Shown: positions 24,601-32,622 of the stretch, in pieces | Layout: every line of letters starts with the position of its first letter | How positions within the stretch are numbered: the stretch's first letter is position 1 | Assembly (NCBI RefSeq): GCF_036195045.1 | Contig: NZ_CP108100.1 | Location: forward strand, 4,526,001-4,590,000 | DNA from: Streptomyces sp. NBC_00236 | GTDB taxonomy: Bacteria; Actinomycetota; Actinomycetes; Streptomycetales; Streptomycetaceae | Direction: 5' to 3' | Length of the DNA stretch: 64,000 nt | The notes under the pieces: generated by a model | What the model was told of the DNA's origin: nothing | The model's input: the letters and a program-made list of their open reading frames with translations, nothing else | Database searches by the model: none | Position numbers and translations under genes: made by a program

Positions 24601-25875
24601 ATGGACGTGAACGCGGCGGTCGCCGCAGCTGCAGCGATCGCCGGGGTGTGTACCGGCGTGATCGCGATGCTGGCGTTCCGCTGGAGCGAGCGCGACCAGA
24701 AGAAGCCCACGCGTACGTCCCTGCGGCCCGACAGCGGTGCCCCCCTGCCCCCCGGCGTCGACACGGTCCTGTCCGTGCTCAGTTCCTCCGCGGTCGTGCT
24801 CGACGAGAGCGACAGCGTCGTCAAGGCCAGCTCCGCCGCGTACGCGCTGGGACTGGTCAGGGGAGGGCGTCTGGCCGTCGAGCCGATGCTGAACATGGCC
24901 AGGGACACCCGCCGTGACGGGGAGATACGACAGGTCGAGCTGGACCTTCCCCGGCGCGGTACCGGCCGGGGCGAGGCCCTCGCGGTCTCCGCCCGGGTCG
25001 CCCCGCTGGGCTCCCGGCTGGTGCTGCTGCTGGTCGAGGACCTCACCGAGGCCCGCCGCATCGAAGCGGTCCGGCGCGACTTCGTCGCCAACGTCAGCCA
25101 TGAGCTCAAGACCCCGACCGGCGCGCTGTCCCTGCTCTCGGAGGCCGTCATGGACGCCTCCGACGATCCGGAGGCGGTGGAGCGGTTCGCCGGCCGGATG
25201 CAGATAGAGGCGACCCGGCTCACCAACCTCGTACAGGAGCTCATCGACCTCTCCCGGGTGCAGAACGACGACCCGCTGGAGGACGCCGAGCCGGTCCGGG
25301 TCGACGAGCTGGTCGCGGAGGCCATCGACCGCTGCCGGCAGCAGGCCGGCTCCAAGCAGATCACCATGGCCTCGGGCGGCACCGCCGAGCTCCGCATATG
25401 GGGCAATCGCGGCCAGCTCGCCGCCGCGCTCGGCAACCTCGTCGAGAACGCCGTCAACTACAGCCCCGCCCGCACCCGCGTCGGCATCGCCGTCCGCCGG
25501 GTGGTCGTACCCGGCGGGGACGAGATCGAGATCGCCGTGACCGACCAGGGCTTCGGCATCTCGGAGAAGGACCGGGAACGGGTCTTCGAACGCTTCTACC
25601 GCGTCGACCCGGCCCGCTCTCGCGCCACCGGTGGCACGGGCCTCGGCCTCGCCATCGTCAAGCACGTGGCCGCCTCGCACGGCGGGGAGGTCACCGTCTG
25701 GAGCTCGGAGGGTCAGGGCTCCACCTTCACCCTGCGGCTGCCCGAAGCGGGCTCCGTACGGGCCCGGGACCGCACATCCGGCGGTCCCCTCATCGTCAAC
25801 GGCGACGAGGCGTCCCACCCGGGCGCCGCACCCGACACTTTTGATTCGTTCCCTGCCCCGGAGGCTCTTCCGTGA
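24601..25875 (+). CDS. phoR: Phosphate-sensing histidine kinase PhoR
   Basis: The 424-aa kinase has one N-terminal membrane helix (residues 5-28, AVAAAAAIAGVCTGVIAML), then a PAS-like segment with VLDESDSVVKASSAAY. HisKA carries FVANVSHELKTPTGALS (phospho-His167), and HATPase_c has NLVENAVNYSP (N box), DQGFGI (G1) and GTGLGLAIVKHV (G2). It phosphorylates PhoP under phosphate starvation. TAACCT at 24589-24594, 6 nt from ATG, suggests a leaderless start. Its stop overlaps the phoP start by 4 nt. Confidence 0.96.
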   Translation: MDVNAAVAAAAAIAGVCTGVIAMLAFRWSERDQKKPTRTSLRPDSGAPLPPGVDTVLSVLSSSAVVLDESDSVVKASSAAYALGLVRGGRLAVEPMLNMARDTRRDGEIRQVELDLPRRGTGRGEALAVSARVAPLGSRLVLLLVEDLTEARRIEAVRRDFVANVSHELKTPTGALSLLSEAVMDASDDPEAVERFAGRMQIEATRLTNLVQELIDLSRVQNDDPLEDAEPVRVDELVAEAIDRCRQQAGSKQITMASGGTAELRIWGNRGQLAAALGNLVENAVNYSPARTRVGIAVRRVVVPGGDEIEIAVTDQGFGISEKDRERVFERFYRVDPARSRATGGTGLGLAIVKHVAASHGGEVTVWSSEGQGSTFTLRLPEAGSVRARDRTSGGPLIVNGDEASHPGAAPDTFDSFPAPEALP

Positions 25876-26552
25876 CCCGAGTGCTTGTCGTCGAGGATGA
25901 GGAATCCTTCAGCGACGTCCTGTCCTACATGCTCCGCAAGGAAGGCTTCGAGGTCGCCATCGCGGCCACCGGCCCCGACGGCCTGGACGAGTTCGAGCGC
26001 AACGGCGCCGACCTCGTGCTCCTCGACCTGATGCTGCCGGGCCTGCCCGGCACGGAGGTCTGCCGGCAGCTGCGCAGCAAGTCCAACGTTCCCGTGATCA
26101 TGGTCACCGCCAAGGACAGTGAGATCGACAAGGTCGTCGGTCTGGAAATAGGGGCCGACGACTATGTGACCAAGCCCTTCTCCTCGCGCGAGCTCGTCGC
26201 CCGCATCCGCGCGGTGCTGCGCCGCCGCGGGGAGCCGGAGGAGGTCACTCCGGCCGCGCTGGAGGCCGGACCCGTGCGGATGGACGTGGACCGGCACGTC
26301 GTCACGGTCTCCGGCGGCAAGGTCGACCTGCCGCTGAAGGAGTTCGACCTGCTGGAGATGCTGCTGCGCAACGCCGGCCGGGTGCTGACCCGGATGCAGC
26401 TGATCGACCGGGTCTGGGGCGCGGACTACGTGGGTGACACCAAGACCCTCGACGTCCACGTGAAGCGGCTGCGCGCCAAGATCGAGCCGGACCCGGGCGC
26501 CCCGCGGTTCCTCGTGACGGTGCGGGGTCTCGGGTACAAGTTCGAGCCGTAG
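25872..26552 (+). CDS. phoP: Response regulator PhoP, OmpR family
   Basis: The 226-aa regulator has a receiver domain with acidic pair VVEDEE (8-11), phospho-acceptor D52 in LVLLDLMLPG and Lys in YVTKPFSSREL. The C-terminal winged helix carries PLKEFDLLEMLLRNAGRVLT, VWGADYVGDTKTLDVHVKRL and the end GLGYKFEP. It activates phosphate-scavenging genes and represses secondary metabolism in Streptomyces. GTG 25872 overlaps phoR, so translation is coupled. A 24-bp hairpin at 26659-26710 ends the operon. Confidence 0.97.
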   Translation: MTRVLVVEDEESFSDVLSYMLRKEGFEVAIAATGPDGLDEFERNGADLVLLDLMLPGLPGTEVCRQLRSKSNVPVIMVTAKDSEIDKVVGLEIGADDYVTKPFSSRELVARIRAVLRRRGEPEEVTPAALEAGPVRMDVDRHVVTVSGGKVDLPLKEFDLLEMLLRNAGRVLTRMQLIDRVWGADYVGDTKTLDVHVKRLRAKIEPDPGAPRFLVTVRGLGYKFEP

Positions 26553-26658
26553 AGGGTCCTGGAACCGGGGGGTGGGTGAAGGAGCCCCGCCACGCCGCCC
26601 CCTGATTCCCGGAACCTCTGGCCGGCCCGCCGCCCTGGCCCGGGGGTGATACGACAAG

Positions 26659-26710
26659 CAGGTGTGGCTGAGGCGCCTCCCGAGCCCGGGAGGCGCCTCA
26701 GCCACACCTG
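26659..26710. terminator. Perfect 24-bp bidirectional terminator after phoP
   Basis: Arms 26659-26682 and 26687-26710 are exact complements around a 4-nt loop. It serves phoRP on the plus strand and the lipoprotein gene ending at 26723 on the minus strand. Confidence 0.9.
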
Positions 26711-26722
26711 TACGGGGTGCGG

Positions 26723-27397
26723 TCAGCCCGGCTGCTGGGAGTCGGACGCCGCGTCGCTCGGGGTGGTGGTGTCGCCCTCCGAGGCCGGGGCCGAGGGGCT
26801 GCCCGAGGCGCCCGGGGTCTCGGACGCGGAACCGGACGGCGTCGCCTCGGGCGAGTTCTCCGGCTTCTTCGGGGTCTCCGGCAGCGCGCTGGGGCCGAAG
26901 CCCTTGAAGTACCCGGTGGCGGGCACGACGGAGGCGCCGAGCTGGATGTCGCCGGTCCGGCTGAACTTGAAGACCAGCGGCTGCACGTTGCCGTTCTGCG
27001 TGGCCTCGTGGCCGTTCTCGATCACCGCGGAGGCGTTGCCCTTGCCGCCGAGGATCACCCGGCCGCCGGCCGGTACGACGACCGGCCCCGAACCCTTGGC
27101 GGCGTGCAGCTCCACGGAGCCGCTGCCGCCCGTCAGGGTGATGGCGTCGAGCGTCTCCGCCTCGGTGCCGTTGTTGAACAGCGTCGCGGTGACCGCGGCG
27201 GGGCCTTCGGCGCCGTGCTCCGGCTGGGTGACCACGTTGGCGTTCTGGATCTTGATGTCGCCGGACGACGTGGCGGCGTTGTCAGGCCTGACTTCGAGCG
27301 TCTGCGCGTTCTTGCCGGCTCCGCATGCGGAGAGCGCGGCGATCGAGAACACGATGGCAGTGGCGGCGAGGGCGCCGTGTCGAAGGCTGCGGCTCAC
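26723..27397 (-). CDS. Lipoprotein with DUF461/PCuAC-like domain, 224 aa
   Basis: The signal peptide ends in lipobox LSAC (Cys about residue 25). The domain at residues 45-170 has ATLFNNGTEAETLDAITLTG, SVELHAAKGSG and VPAGGRVILGG, a cupredoxin-like layout resembling DUF461/PCuAC copper chaperones. The classical H-x10-M/H-x-M copper site is not clearly kept, so metal binding is doubtful. The last 50 residues are Ser/Pro/Glu-rich and disordered. It converges on phoP. Function is unknown; a cell-surface role is certain only as far as lipidation is predicted. Confidence 0.8.
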   Translation of the reverse strand: MSRSLRHGALAATAIVFSIAALSACGAGKNAQTLEVRPDNAATSSGDIKIQNANVVTQPEHGAEGPAAVTATLFNNGTEAETLDAITLTGGSGSVELHAAKGSGPVVVPAGGRVILGGKGNASAVIENGHEATQNGNVQPLVFKFSRTGDIQLGASVVPATGYFKGFGPSALPETPKKPENSPEATPSGSASETPGASGSPSAPASEGDTTTPSDAASDSQQPG

Positions 27398-28099
27398 GGC
27401 GGCGGCAACTCCTTGAACGAGCGGGCTTACGGACGGGGTCGGGCGAGCGGTGTAAAGCCGCCCTAAGGGTGTGTCAGCGGCCAGGTTACCGAGCCGCCGT
27501 CCCCGCCCCGCACCCGACCCGCCCCTGACGGCCCGGAGGATCCTGCCCGACGGCTCGGATGATCGCGGGCCGGCGTGCGCGAGATCATTCGCACGCCGTT
27601 CACATAACGCGCTTGATCAATTCCGCGACATGTTCCGGCACCTGTTCTGCCGCACGTTCTGCCTCAACGTTCGCCGTCTGTTACCCCCGCGCTTCGTGTC
27701 CCTGTTCAGCGACTGTTCAAGGGGCTGTGGCGCATTCATTGCACATAATCCTCACGGCGTCCGGCGTTGATCAATTTCATTGACCACCGGTACTGCCGCC
27801 GCCGCTAACCGCCGTACGGGTGATCGATCTCCGAACGGAGTACGGAATGTTCATCATCCGGAACCCGGCAAAACGGGACGTCTCGTCACTTCCGAGCGGG
27901 TTCCGGTCGGTGTAGCGTCCGCGTTTCTCCTCGCCCGCACAGCGGCTCCGACCTGCGAATACCGTCCTCCGCGGGCCTTCCGCAGCACGTCCGTGTTGCA
28001 GTTGTCAAGCCCCGAGATATGCCCTGACCTGCGAAAACGCCATTCAGGAGAAGCTGTTCTCGTGTTACTCTTGATAGCCACGGAAGGGGTACCTGTCAC
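27398..28099. other. 700-bp intergenic region upstream of carD
   Basis: I see no convincing gene here. It is less GC-rich than its surroundings and contains two related blocks: CACATAA followed by TTGATCAATT at 27601-27622 and again at 27742-27776 (spacing 5 and 18 bp). These look like duplicated promoter or operator elements. Just before carD, CTTGATAGCC and GGAAGG lie 15-30 nt from the start. Confidence 0.55.
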
Positions 28100-28582
28100 A
28101 TGACGTTCAAGGTTGGCGACACCGTGGTCTATCCCCATCACGGGGCCGCGCTGATCGAGGCTATCGAAACTCGCCAGATCAAAGGCGTGGACAAGACCTA
28201 CTTGGTGCTCAAGGTCGCCCAGGGCGACTTGACGGTGCGTGTACCGGCGGACAATGCGGAGTTCGTAGGTGTGCGCGACGTGGTCGGGCAGGAAGGGCTG
28301 GACCGGGTCTTCGAGGTGCTGCGCGCGCCGTATGCCGAGGAGCCGACGAACTGGTCCCGACGCTACAAGGCAAATCTCGAGAAGCTCGCATCCGGTGATG
28401 TCATCAAGGTCGCGGAAGTGGTTCGTGACCTGTGGCGTCGTGAGCGCGAGCGCGGTCTCTCCGCAGGTGAGAAGCGCATGCTCGCCAAGGCTCGCCAGAT
28501 CCTGGTGAGTGAGCTCGCTCTCGCGGAGAACACGAACGAGGACAAGGCCGAGGCTCTTCTCGACGAGGTCCTCGCGTCCTGA
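28100..28582 (+). CDS. carD: CarD family RNA polymerase-binding transcription factor
   Basis: The 160-aa protein begins with [20 protein letters not shown], the Tudor-like RNAP interaction domain (residues 1-60). A basic helical domain follows with [40 protein letters not shown] and [14 protein letters not shown]. Trp in LWRRERE is at the position used by CarD to wedge the upstream edge of the promoter bubble. It is essential or global in actinobacteria, stabilising open complexes. A long untranslated or regulatory region precedes it. ispD follows 449 nt downstream. Confidence 0.96.
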   Translation: MTFKVGDTVVYPHHGAALIEAIETRQIKGVDKTYLVLKVAQGDLTVRVPADNAEFVGVRDVVGQEGLDRVFEVLRAPYAEEPTNWSRRYKANLEKLASGDVIKVAEVVRDLWRRERERGLSAGEKRMLAKARQILVSELALAENTNEDKAEALLDEVLAS

Positions 28583-28664
28583 ACCGGATCGCACCGGTCG
28601 TAAATAATGTGCCGCGGTGCCCGCTGACCAGCCGTTTTCACGGTGTGTGTCGTCGGGCGCTGCG

Positions 28665-28721
28665 GCATGTCCGGGTGTGCATGCCCGGCTGTGCATGTCC
28701 GACTGTGCGGTGTCCGGCTGT
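28665..28721 (+). repeat. Four tandem 14/15-bp repeats between carD and ispD
   Basis: Units start at 28665, 28679, 28693 and 28707 with consensus GCATGTCCGGCTGT. They lie in the 449-bp gap (28583-29031) where I see no gene; the rest of the gap shows no other clear structure. Confidence 0.8.
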
Positions 28722-29031
28722 GGCACGCGGCATACCGGGCGGCGCATCCGGTCCGGCGGACGCCTGCGGGCGGCGTGGCCGTGGCCTGATGAAACCGGAT
28801 GTTCTCCCCGATACGCCGATGCGTTGGCCTCATCGACGATCCCCCGGTACTTTGCTCGCGATCTTGTGAAGTCGACGTGTGAGGCCGATCCCGAGCGGCC
28901 GGGGTGGTACCCGTCTCGCCCGGGGTCACGGAAAGGGTCCCGGTCGAGTCATGGCGTAGCGCCCGGCTCGCTTGTGGCCATACCCACGTCGGCCGTGGAG
29001 ACAAACATGCCGATGCTTCGGAGTGCAACCG

Positions 29032-29778
29032 ATGTCTGATCAATCGCGTCCTTACCGCACCGCCGCCGTGATTCCCGCGGCCGGCCGCGGCGTGCGGCTC
29101 GGCCCGGGCGCCCCCAAGGCGCTCCGTGCGCTGGGCGGGACGCCCATGCTCATCCACGCCGTCCGGGCCATGGCGGCCTCCCGCCATGTGTCCCTGGTCG
29201 TGGTCGTCGCGCCGCCCGAGGGCGCGCCCGAGGTGAGGCACCTGCTCGACGAGCACGCCCTGCCCGAGCGCACCGACTTCCTGGTGGTGCCCGGAGGCGG
29301 GACCCGGCAGGAGTCGGTGAGGCTCGGCCTCGACGCGCTGCCCGAGGACATCGGCGTCGTCCTCGTCCACGACGCGGCCCGCCCGCTCGTGCCCGTCGAC
29401 ACGGTCGACGCGGTGATCGAGGCCGTACGGGACGGGGCGCCCGCCGTCGTCCCCGCGCTGCCGCTCGCCGACACCGTCAAGGAGGTCGAGCCCGGGGCGC
29501 CGGGGGAGCCCGAGCCGGTGCTCTCCACCCCGGTGCGGGCCCGGCTTCGCGCGGTGCAGACCCCGCAGGGTTTCGACCGCGACACGCTGATGCGGGCCCA
29601 CGAGGAGGTCGCCGTCAGCGGCGAGGGCGCGACCGACGACGCGGGCATGGTCGAGCGACTCGGGGCGACCGTCGTGGTCGTGCCCGGCCACGAGGAGGCG
29701 TTCAAGGTGACCCGGCCGCTGGATCTGGTCCTGGCCGAGGCGGTTCTCGCACGCAGGAGGGCGAACGATGGCTTCTGA
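29032..29778 (+). CDS. ispD: 2-C-methyl-D-erythritol 4-phosphate cytidylyltransferase
   Basis: The 248-aa nucleotidyltransferase of the non-mevalonate isoprenoid pathway couples MEP to CTP. The signature runs [20 protein letters not shown] (CTP-binding loop), followed by [24 protein letters not shown] and [10 protein letters not shown], with [11 protein letters not shown] near the end. I start at ATG 29032 ([10 protein letters not shown]); an in-frame GTG at 28972 would add 20 residues outside the fold. It overlaps ispF by 11 nt, so the two pathway steps are co-expressed. Confidence 0.96.
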   Translation: MSDQSRPYRTAAVIPAAGRGVRLGPGAPKALRALGGTPMLIHAVRAMAASRHVSLVVVVAPPEGAPEVRHLLDEHALPERTDFLVVPGGGTRQESVRLGLDALPEDIGVVLVHDAARPLVPVDTVDAVIEAVRDGAPAVVPALPLADTVKEVEPGAPGEPEPVLSTPVRARLRAVQTPQGFDRDTLMRAHEEVAVSGEGATDDAGMVERLGATVVVVPGHEEAFKVTRPLDLVLAEAVLARRRANDGF

Positions 29779-30274
29779 GGTTTCCGGCACCACACCCGTG
29801 ATCCCGCTCGTCGGGATCGGCACCGACATCCACGCCTTCGAGGAGGGCCGTGAGCTGTGGTGCGCGGGCCTGCTGTGGGAGGGCGAGGGTCCCGGCCTCG
29901 CCGGTCACTCCGACGCCGACGTCGTCGCGCACGCCGCCTGCAACGCGCTCTTCTCGGCCGCCGGCCTCGGCGACCTCGGGCAGCACTTCGGCACCGGGCG
30001 CCCCGAGTGGTCCGGCGCCGCGGGTGTCACGCTGCTGACCGAGGCGGCCAGGATCGTCCGGTCCGAGGGCTTCGAGATCGGCAACGTGGCCGTCCAGGTC
30101 GTCGGCGTACGCCCGAAGATCGGCAAGCGGCGCGACGAGGCGCAGAAGGTCCTGTCCGCCGCCGTGGGCGCACCCGTCTCGCTCTCCGCCGCCACCTCCG
30201 ACGGGCTCGGCTTCACCGGCCGGGGCGAGGGCATCGCCGGCATCGCGACGGCCCTGGTCTACCGCACCGGCTGA
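29768..30274 (+). CDS. ispF: 2-C-methyl-D-erythritol 2,4-cyclodiphosphate synthase
   Basis: The 168-aa protein has the metal site GIGTDIHAF (Asp and His), the motif [20 protein letters not shown] (third His and active-site loop) and the C-terminal [20 protein letters not shown] segment. It forms MEcPP from CDP-ME-2-phosphate, releasing CMP. The first ten residues or so are a non-conserved extension. The start at ATG 29768 lies inside the ispD end, giving translational coupling. IspE is not present here. Confidence 0.96.
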   Translation: MASEVSGTTPVIPLVGIGTDIHAFEEGRELWCAGLLWEGEGPGLAGHSDADVVAHAACNALFSAAGLGDLGQHFGTGRPEWSGAAGVTLLTEAARIVRSEGFEIGNVAVQVVGVRPKIGKRRDEAQKVLSAAVGAPVSLSAATSDGLGFTGRGEGIAGIATALVYRTG

Positions 30275-30476
30275 TCCGCCCGCCGCCGCTCCGGGGTCTG
30301 CTCCGGCGTCGCCCAGGCAAGCACCCTGCTCGGCTTCGTCCTGCACGGACGCGGACTGAATCACCGTCGGTGGGCCCGACCTGGGGGTCCCCGGAGCCCG
30401 CAGGCTTGTTGCACATCACTTGCACGTACGCTGGTACGGCAATGACGTGGCGCACAAGGGACGGTGAAGCTCCGGG

Positions 30477-31070
30477 ATGAGCACGACGACGATCGCTCCG
30501 GTACGGGCCGAGGCCGGCGGGTACGTCGTGCGCACCGCCGGACCGCCGGACGTCGGCGGCGCGCGCGCCGTCATGCTCGACACCGTCTACCGCGACCTGC
30601 GCTCCGGTTACGTACCGCGCTGGCACGCCGACATCATCGATCCCGAGGCCGCTTACCTGCGCCCCGTGCGCTGCACCCTGCTGGTGGCCGAGCGCGACGG
30701 CGAGATCGTCGCGACGGGTGCGGTACGGGACCGGGGCCCGCAGGCGCCGCCCAATCCGCAGTGGGTCGCCGACCGCTTCCCGTCCGGCAGCACCGCCCAG
30801 CTCTGCCGCGTCTACGTCGCGCCGGAGCACCGCAGGTACGGCCTCGCGCGCCGGATGGTGCGCGAGCTCTGCGACTTCGTCGCGCGGGCCGGCGGGTACG
30901 AAGCGATCTACCTGCACACCGATCCCGCCGTGCCGGGTGCCGAGCCGTTCTGGCGGTCGCTGGCGCGGGAGGTGTGCGACGAGCGCGCGCTGCCCGGTGG
31001 GGGGCAGGGCATCGTCCACTTCGAGCTGCCGCTGCCGCCGGAAGCGATGCGACCCCTCCGTTCTAAATGA
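30477..31070 (+). CDS. GNAT family N-acetyltransferase, 197 aa
   Basis: The acetyl-CoA site is QLCRVYVAPEHRRYGLARRM (R-R-x-G-L-A, about residues 108-127), followed by VRELCDFVARAGGYEAIYLH and PFWRSLAREV, the usual GNAT C-terminal strand. DLRSGYVPRWHADIIDPEAA near residue 50 may shape the substrate site. Substrate is unknown. Its stop codon (31068-31070) lies inside the Zur-type box that controls the next operon, so the two units are tightly packed. Direct repeats TTGCACATCAC/TTGCACGTACG occur about 60 nt upstream. Confidence 0.82.
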   Translation: MSTTTIAPVRAEAGGYVVRTAGPPDVGGARAVMLDTVYRDLRSGYVPRWHADIIDPEAAYLRPVRCTLLVAERDGEIVATGAVRDRGPQAPPNPQWVADRFPSGSTAQLCRVYVAPEHRRYGLARRMVRELCDFVARAGGYEAIYLHTDPAVPGAEPFWRSLAREVCDERALPGGGQGIVHFELPLPPEAMRPLRSK

Positions 31071-31090
31071 CAATCATTTTCATATAAGGT
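31068..31090 (+). promoter_or_regulatory. Zur-type box overlapping the promoter of the ABC/MFS operon
   Basis: TGACAATCATTTTCA (31068-31082) is a 7-1-7 inverted repeat with one mismatch, the shape and sequence expected for the zinc repressor Zur in actinobacteria. TAAGGT (31085-31090) follows and ends 7 nt before ATG 31098, so box and -10 nearly abut and the transcript is probably leaderless. Binding by Zur is inference from the match. Confidence 0.78.
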
Positions 31091-31097
31091 CGTTGCC

Positions 31098-32618
31098 ATG
31101 CTCACGCCCCGACGCCGTCGCTCCGCGCTGCCGCTGACCCTGTCCGCGACCGCCCTCCTCGTCCCGCTCGCCACCGCCTGCTCCGGCGGCGCGTCCGACG
31201 GTGCCGCGGCCGGCGGACAGCGCCTCCGGGTCGTCATGGCCTTCCCGCCCGCCCAGGCCATGTCCCCCTACGGCGACGACGCCGTCACCCTCAGCCGCCT
31301 CGCGGTCATCGAGGGCCTCACCACCCTCGGCCGTGACGGCACGGCGAAGCCCGCACTCGCCGCCTCCTGGAAGCGCGACAGCGCGAAGGAGTGGACCTTC
31401 ACCCTGCGCAGGGCAACCTTCCAGGACGGCACGAAGGTCGACCCCGCCGCCGTCGTCCGCTCACTGACCGCGGCCGGCAAGGCGTCGCCCAAGCCCCGCG
31501 TCCTGTCCGACACCGGCCTCACCGCCACGGCCCGGGGCGCCGACACCGTACGGATCGTCACCGACGAGGCCGACCCCCTGCTGCCCCAGCGCCTCGCCAA
31601 CCCCTCCCTCACGATCCTGTCCGCCGCCGCCTACACCGGCGCCGGGGTCGACCCGGCCGGACACGCCACCGGCCCCTTCACGCTCGCCGCCGTCAAGGGC
31701 GCCGTCAGCGCCACCCTCGAACGCAACGACACCTACTGGGGCGACAAGGCCAAGGCCCCCGGCGCCGACGTCACCTTCGTCGCCGACGGCACCGCCCGCG
31801 CCAACGCCCTGCGCACCGAGGCCGTCGACGTCGCCGAGTACGTACCGATCTCCCAGGCCTCCCTCCTCGGCGACGGACTCGTCCACGAGTTCCCCTCCGC
31901 CCGCACCAACGGCCTCTCCCTCAACACCCAGCACGGCGTCTTCGCCGACCCCGCGATGCGCGCCGCGGCCCGCGAGGCCATCGACTCCAAGGCCCTCGTC
32001 AAGGCCGTCTACGAAGGCCGTGCCGACGCCGCACAGGGCCTCCTCGGCCCCGGCGTCCCCTGGGCCGACGACGCCCGCACCACCCCCGCCGGCCGGGCGA
32101 AGGCAGCCGACAAGGCACAGGTCGCCAGGACGAAGGAGATCGTCCTCGCCACCTACACCAACCGGCCCGAACTCCCCGAGGTCGCCACCGTCGTCCAGCA
32201 GCAGCTGACCAAGCGCGGCTTCACCGTCAAGCAGGTCGTCCGCGACTACGCCCAGCTGGAGGCCGACGCACTCGCCGGGAAGTACGACGCCTTCATCCAG
32301 GCGCGCAACACCCTCCTGGACACCGCCGACCCGGTCTCCTACCTCGCCTCCGACTTCACCTGCGACGGCAGCTTCAACATCTCCCAGCTCTGCGACAAGC
32401 GCGTCGACGCCGCCGTGGACAAGGCCGCCGCCACCGCCGGGACCGACGCCCGCCACACCGCCGCCGCACGTGCCGAGGCCGACGTCCTCGGCACCGACGC
32501 CCTCGTGCCGCTGCTCCACGAACGCTTCGTCCAGGGCTACGACGACAGCCGCGTCCAAGGCGTCTCCCTCGACCCCCTGGAACGCACCCTCATCACCGCA
32601 GACACCCGCCTCGGATGA
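31098..32618 (+). CDS. ABC transporter substrate-binding lipoprotein, family 5 (NikA/DppA/CntA type), 506 aa
   Basis: The lipobox LATAC (Cys about residue 28) anchors it outside the membrane. It has the layout of SBP family 5: SRLAVIEGLTTLGRDGTAKP near residue 66, LAASWKRDSAKEWTFTLRRA and ATFQDGTKVDPAAVVRSL at residues 94-128, GPFTLAAVKG, and RTNGLSLNTQHGVFADPAMR with AAREAIDSKAL. This family binds peptides, nickel or metal-metallophore complexes. It is the first gene of an operon with a fused permease, MFS and PPOX genes. The promoter bears a Zur-like box, which points to a zinc-related cargo. Confidence 0.9.
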   Translation: MLTPRRRRSALPLTLSATALLVPLATACSGGASDGAAAGGQRLRVVMAFPPAQAMSPYGDDAVTLSRLAVIEGLTTLGRDGTAKPALAASWKRDSAKEWTFTLRRATFQDGTKVDPAAVVRSLTAAGKASPKPRVLSDTGLTATARGADTVRIVTDEADPLLPQRLANPSLTILSAAAYTGAGVDPAGHATGPFTLAAVKGAVSATLERNDTYWGDKAKAPGADVTFVADGTARANALRTEAVDVAEYVPISQASLLGDGLVHEFPSARTNGLSLNTQHGVFADPAMRAAAREAIDSKALVKAVYEGRADAAQGLLGPGVPWADDARTTPAGRAKAADKAQVARTKEIVLATYTNRPELPEVATVVQQQLTKRGFTVKQVVRDYAQLEADALAGKYDAFIQARNTLLDTADPVSYLASDFTCDGSFNISQLCDKRVDAAVDKAAATAGTDARHTAAARAEADVLGTDALVPLLHERFVQGYDDSRVQGVSLDPLERTLITADTRLG

Positions 32619-32622
32619 ACCG

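Noticed and set aside
27471..27783. Two overlapping 74-99 aa frames upstream of carD
   Set aside because: They lack ribosome-binding sites and any domain or coherent composition; the region looks regulatory.
28617..29039. A 140-aa frame between carD and ispD
   Set aside because: It reads through the 14-bp tandem repeats and has shadow-like composition with no start signal.
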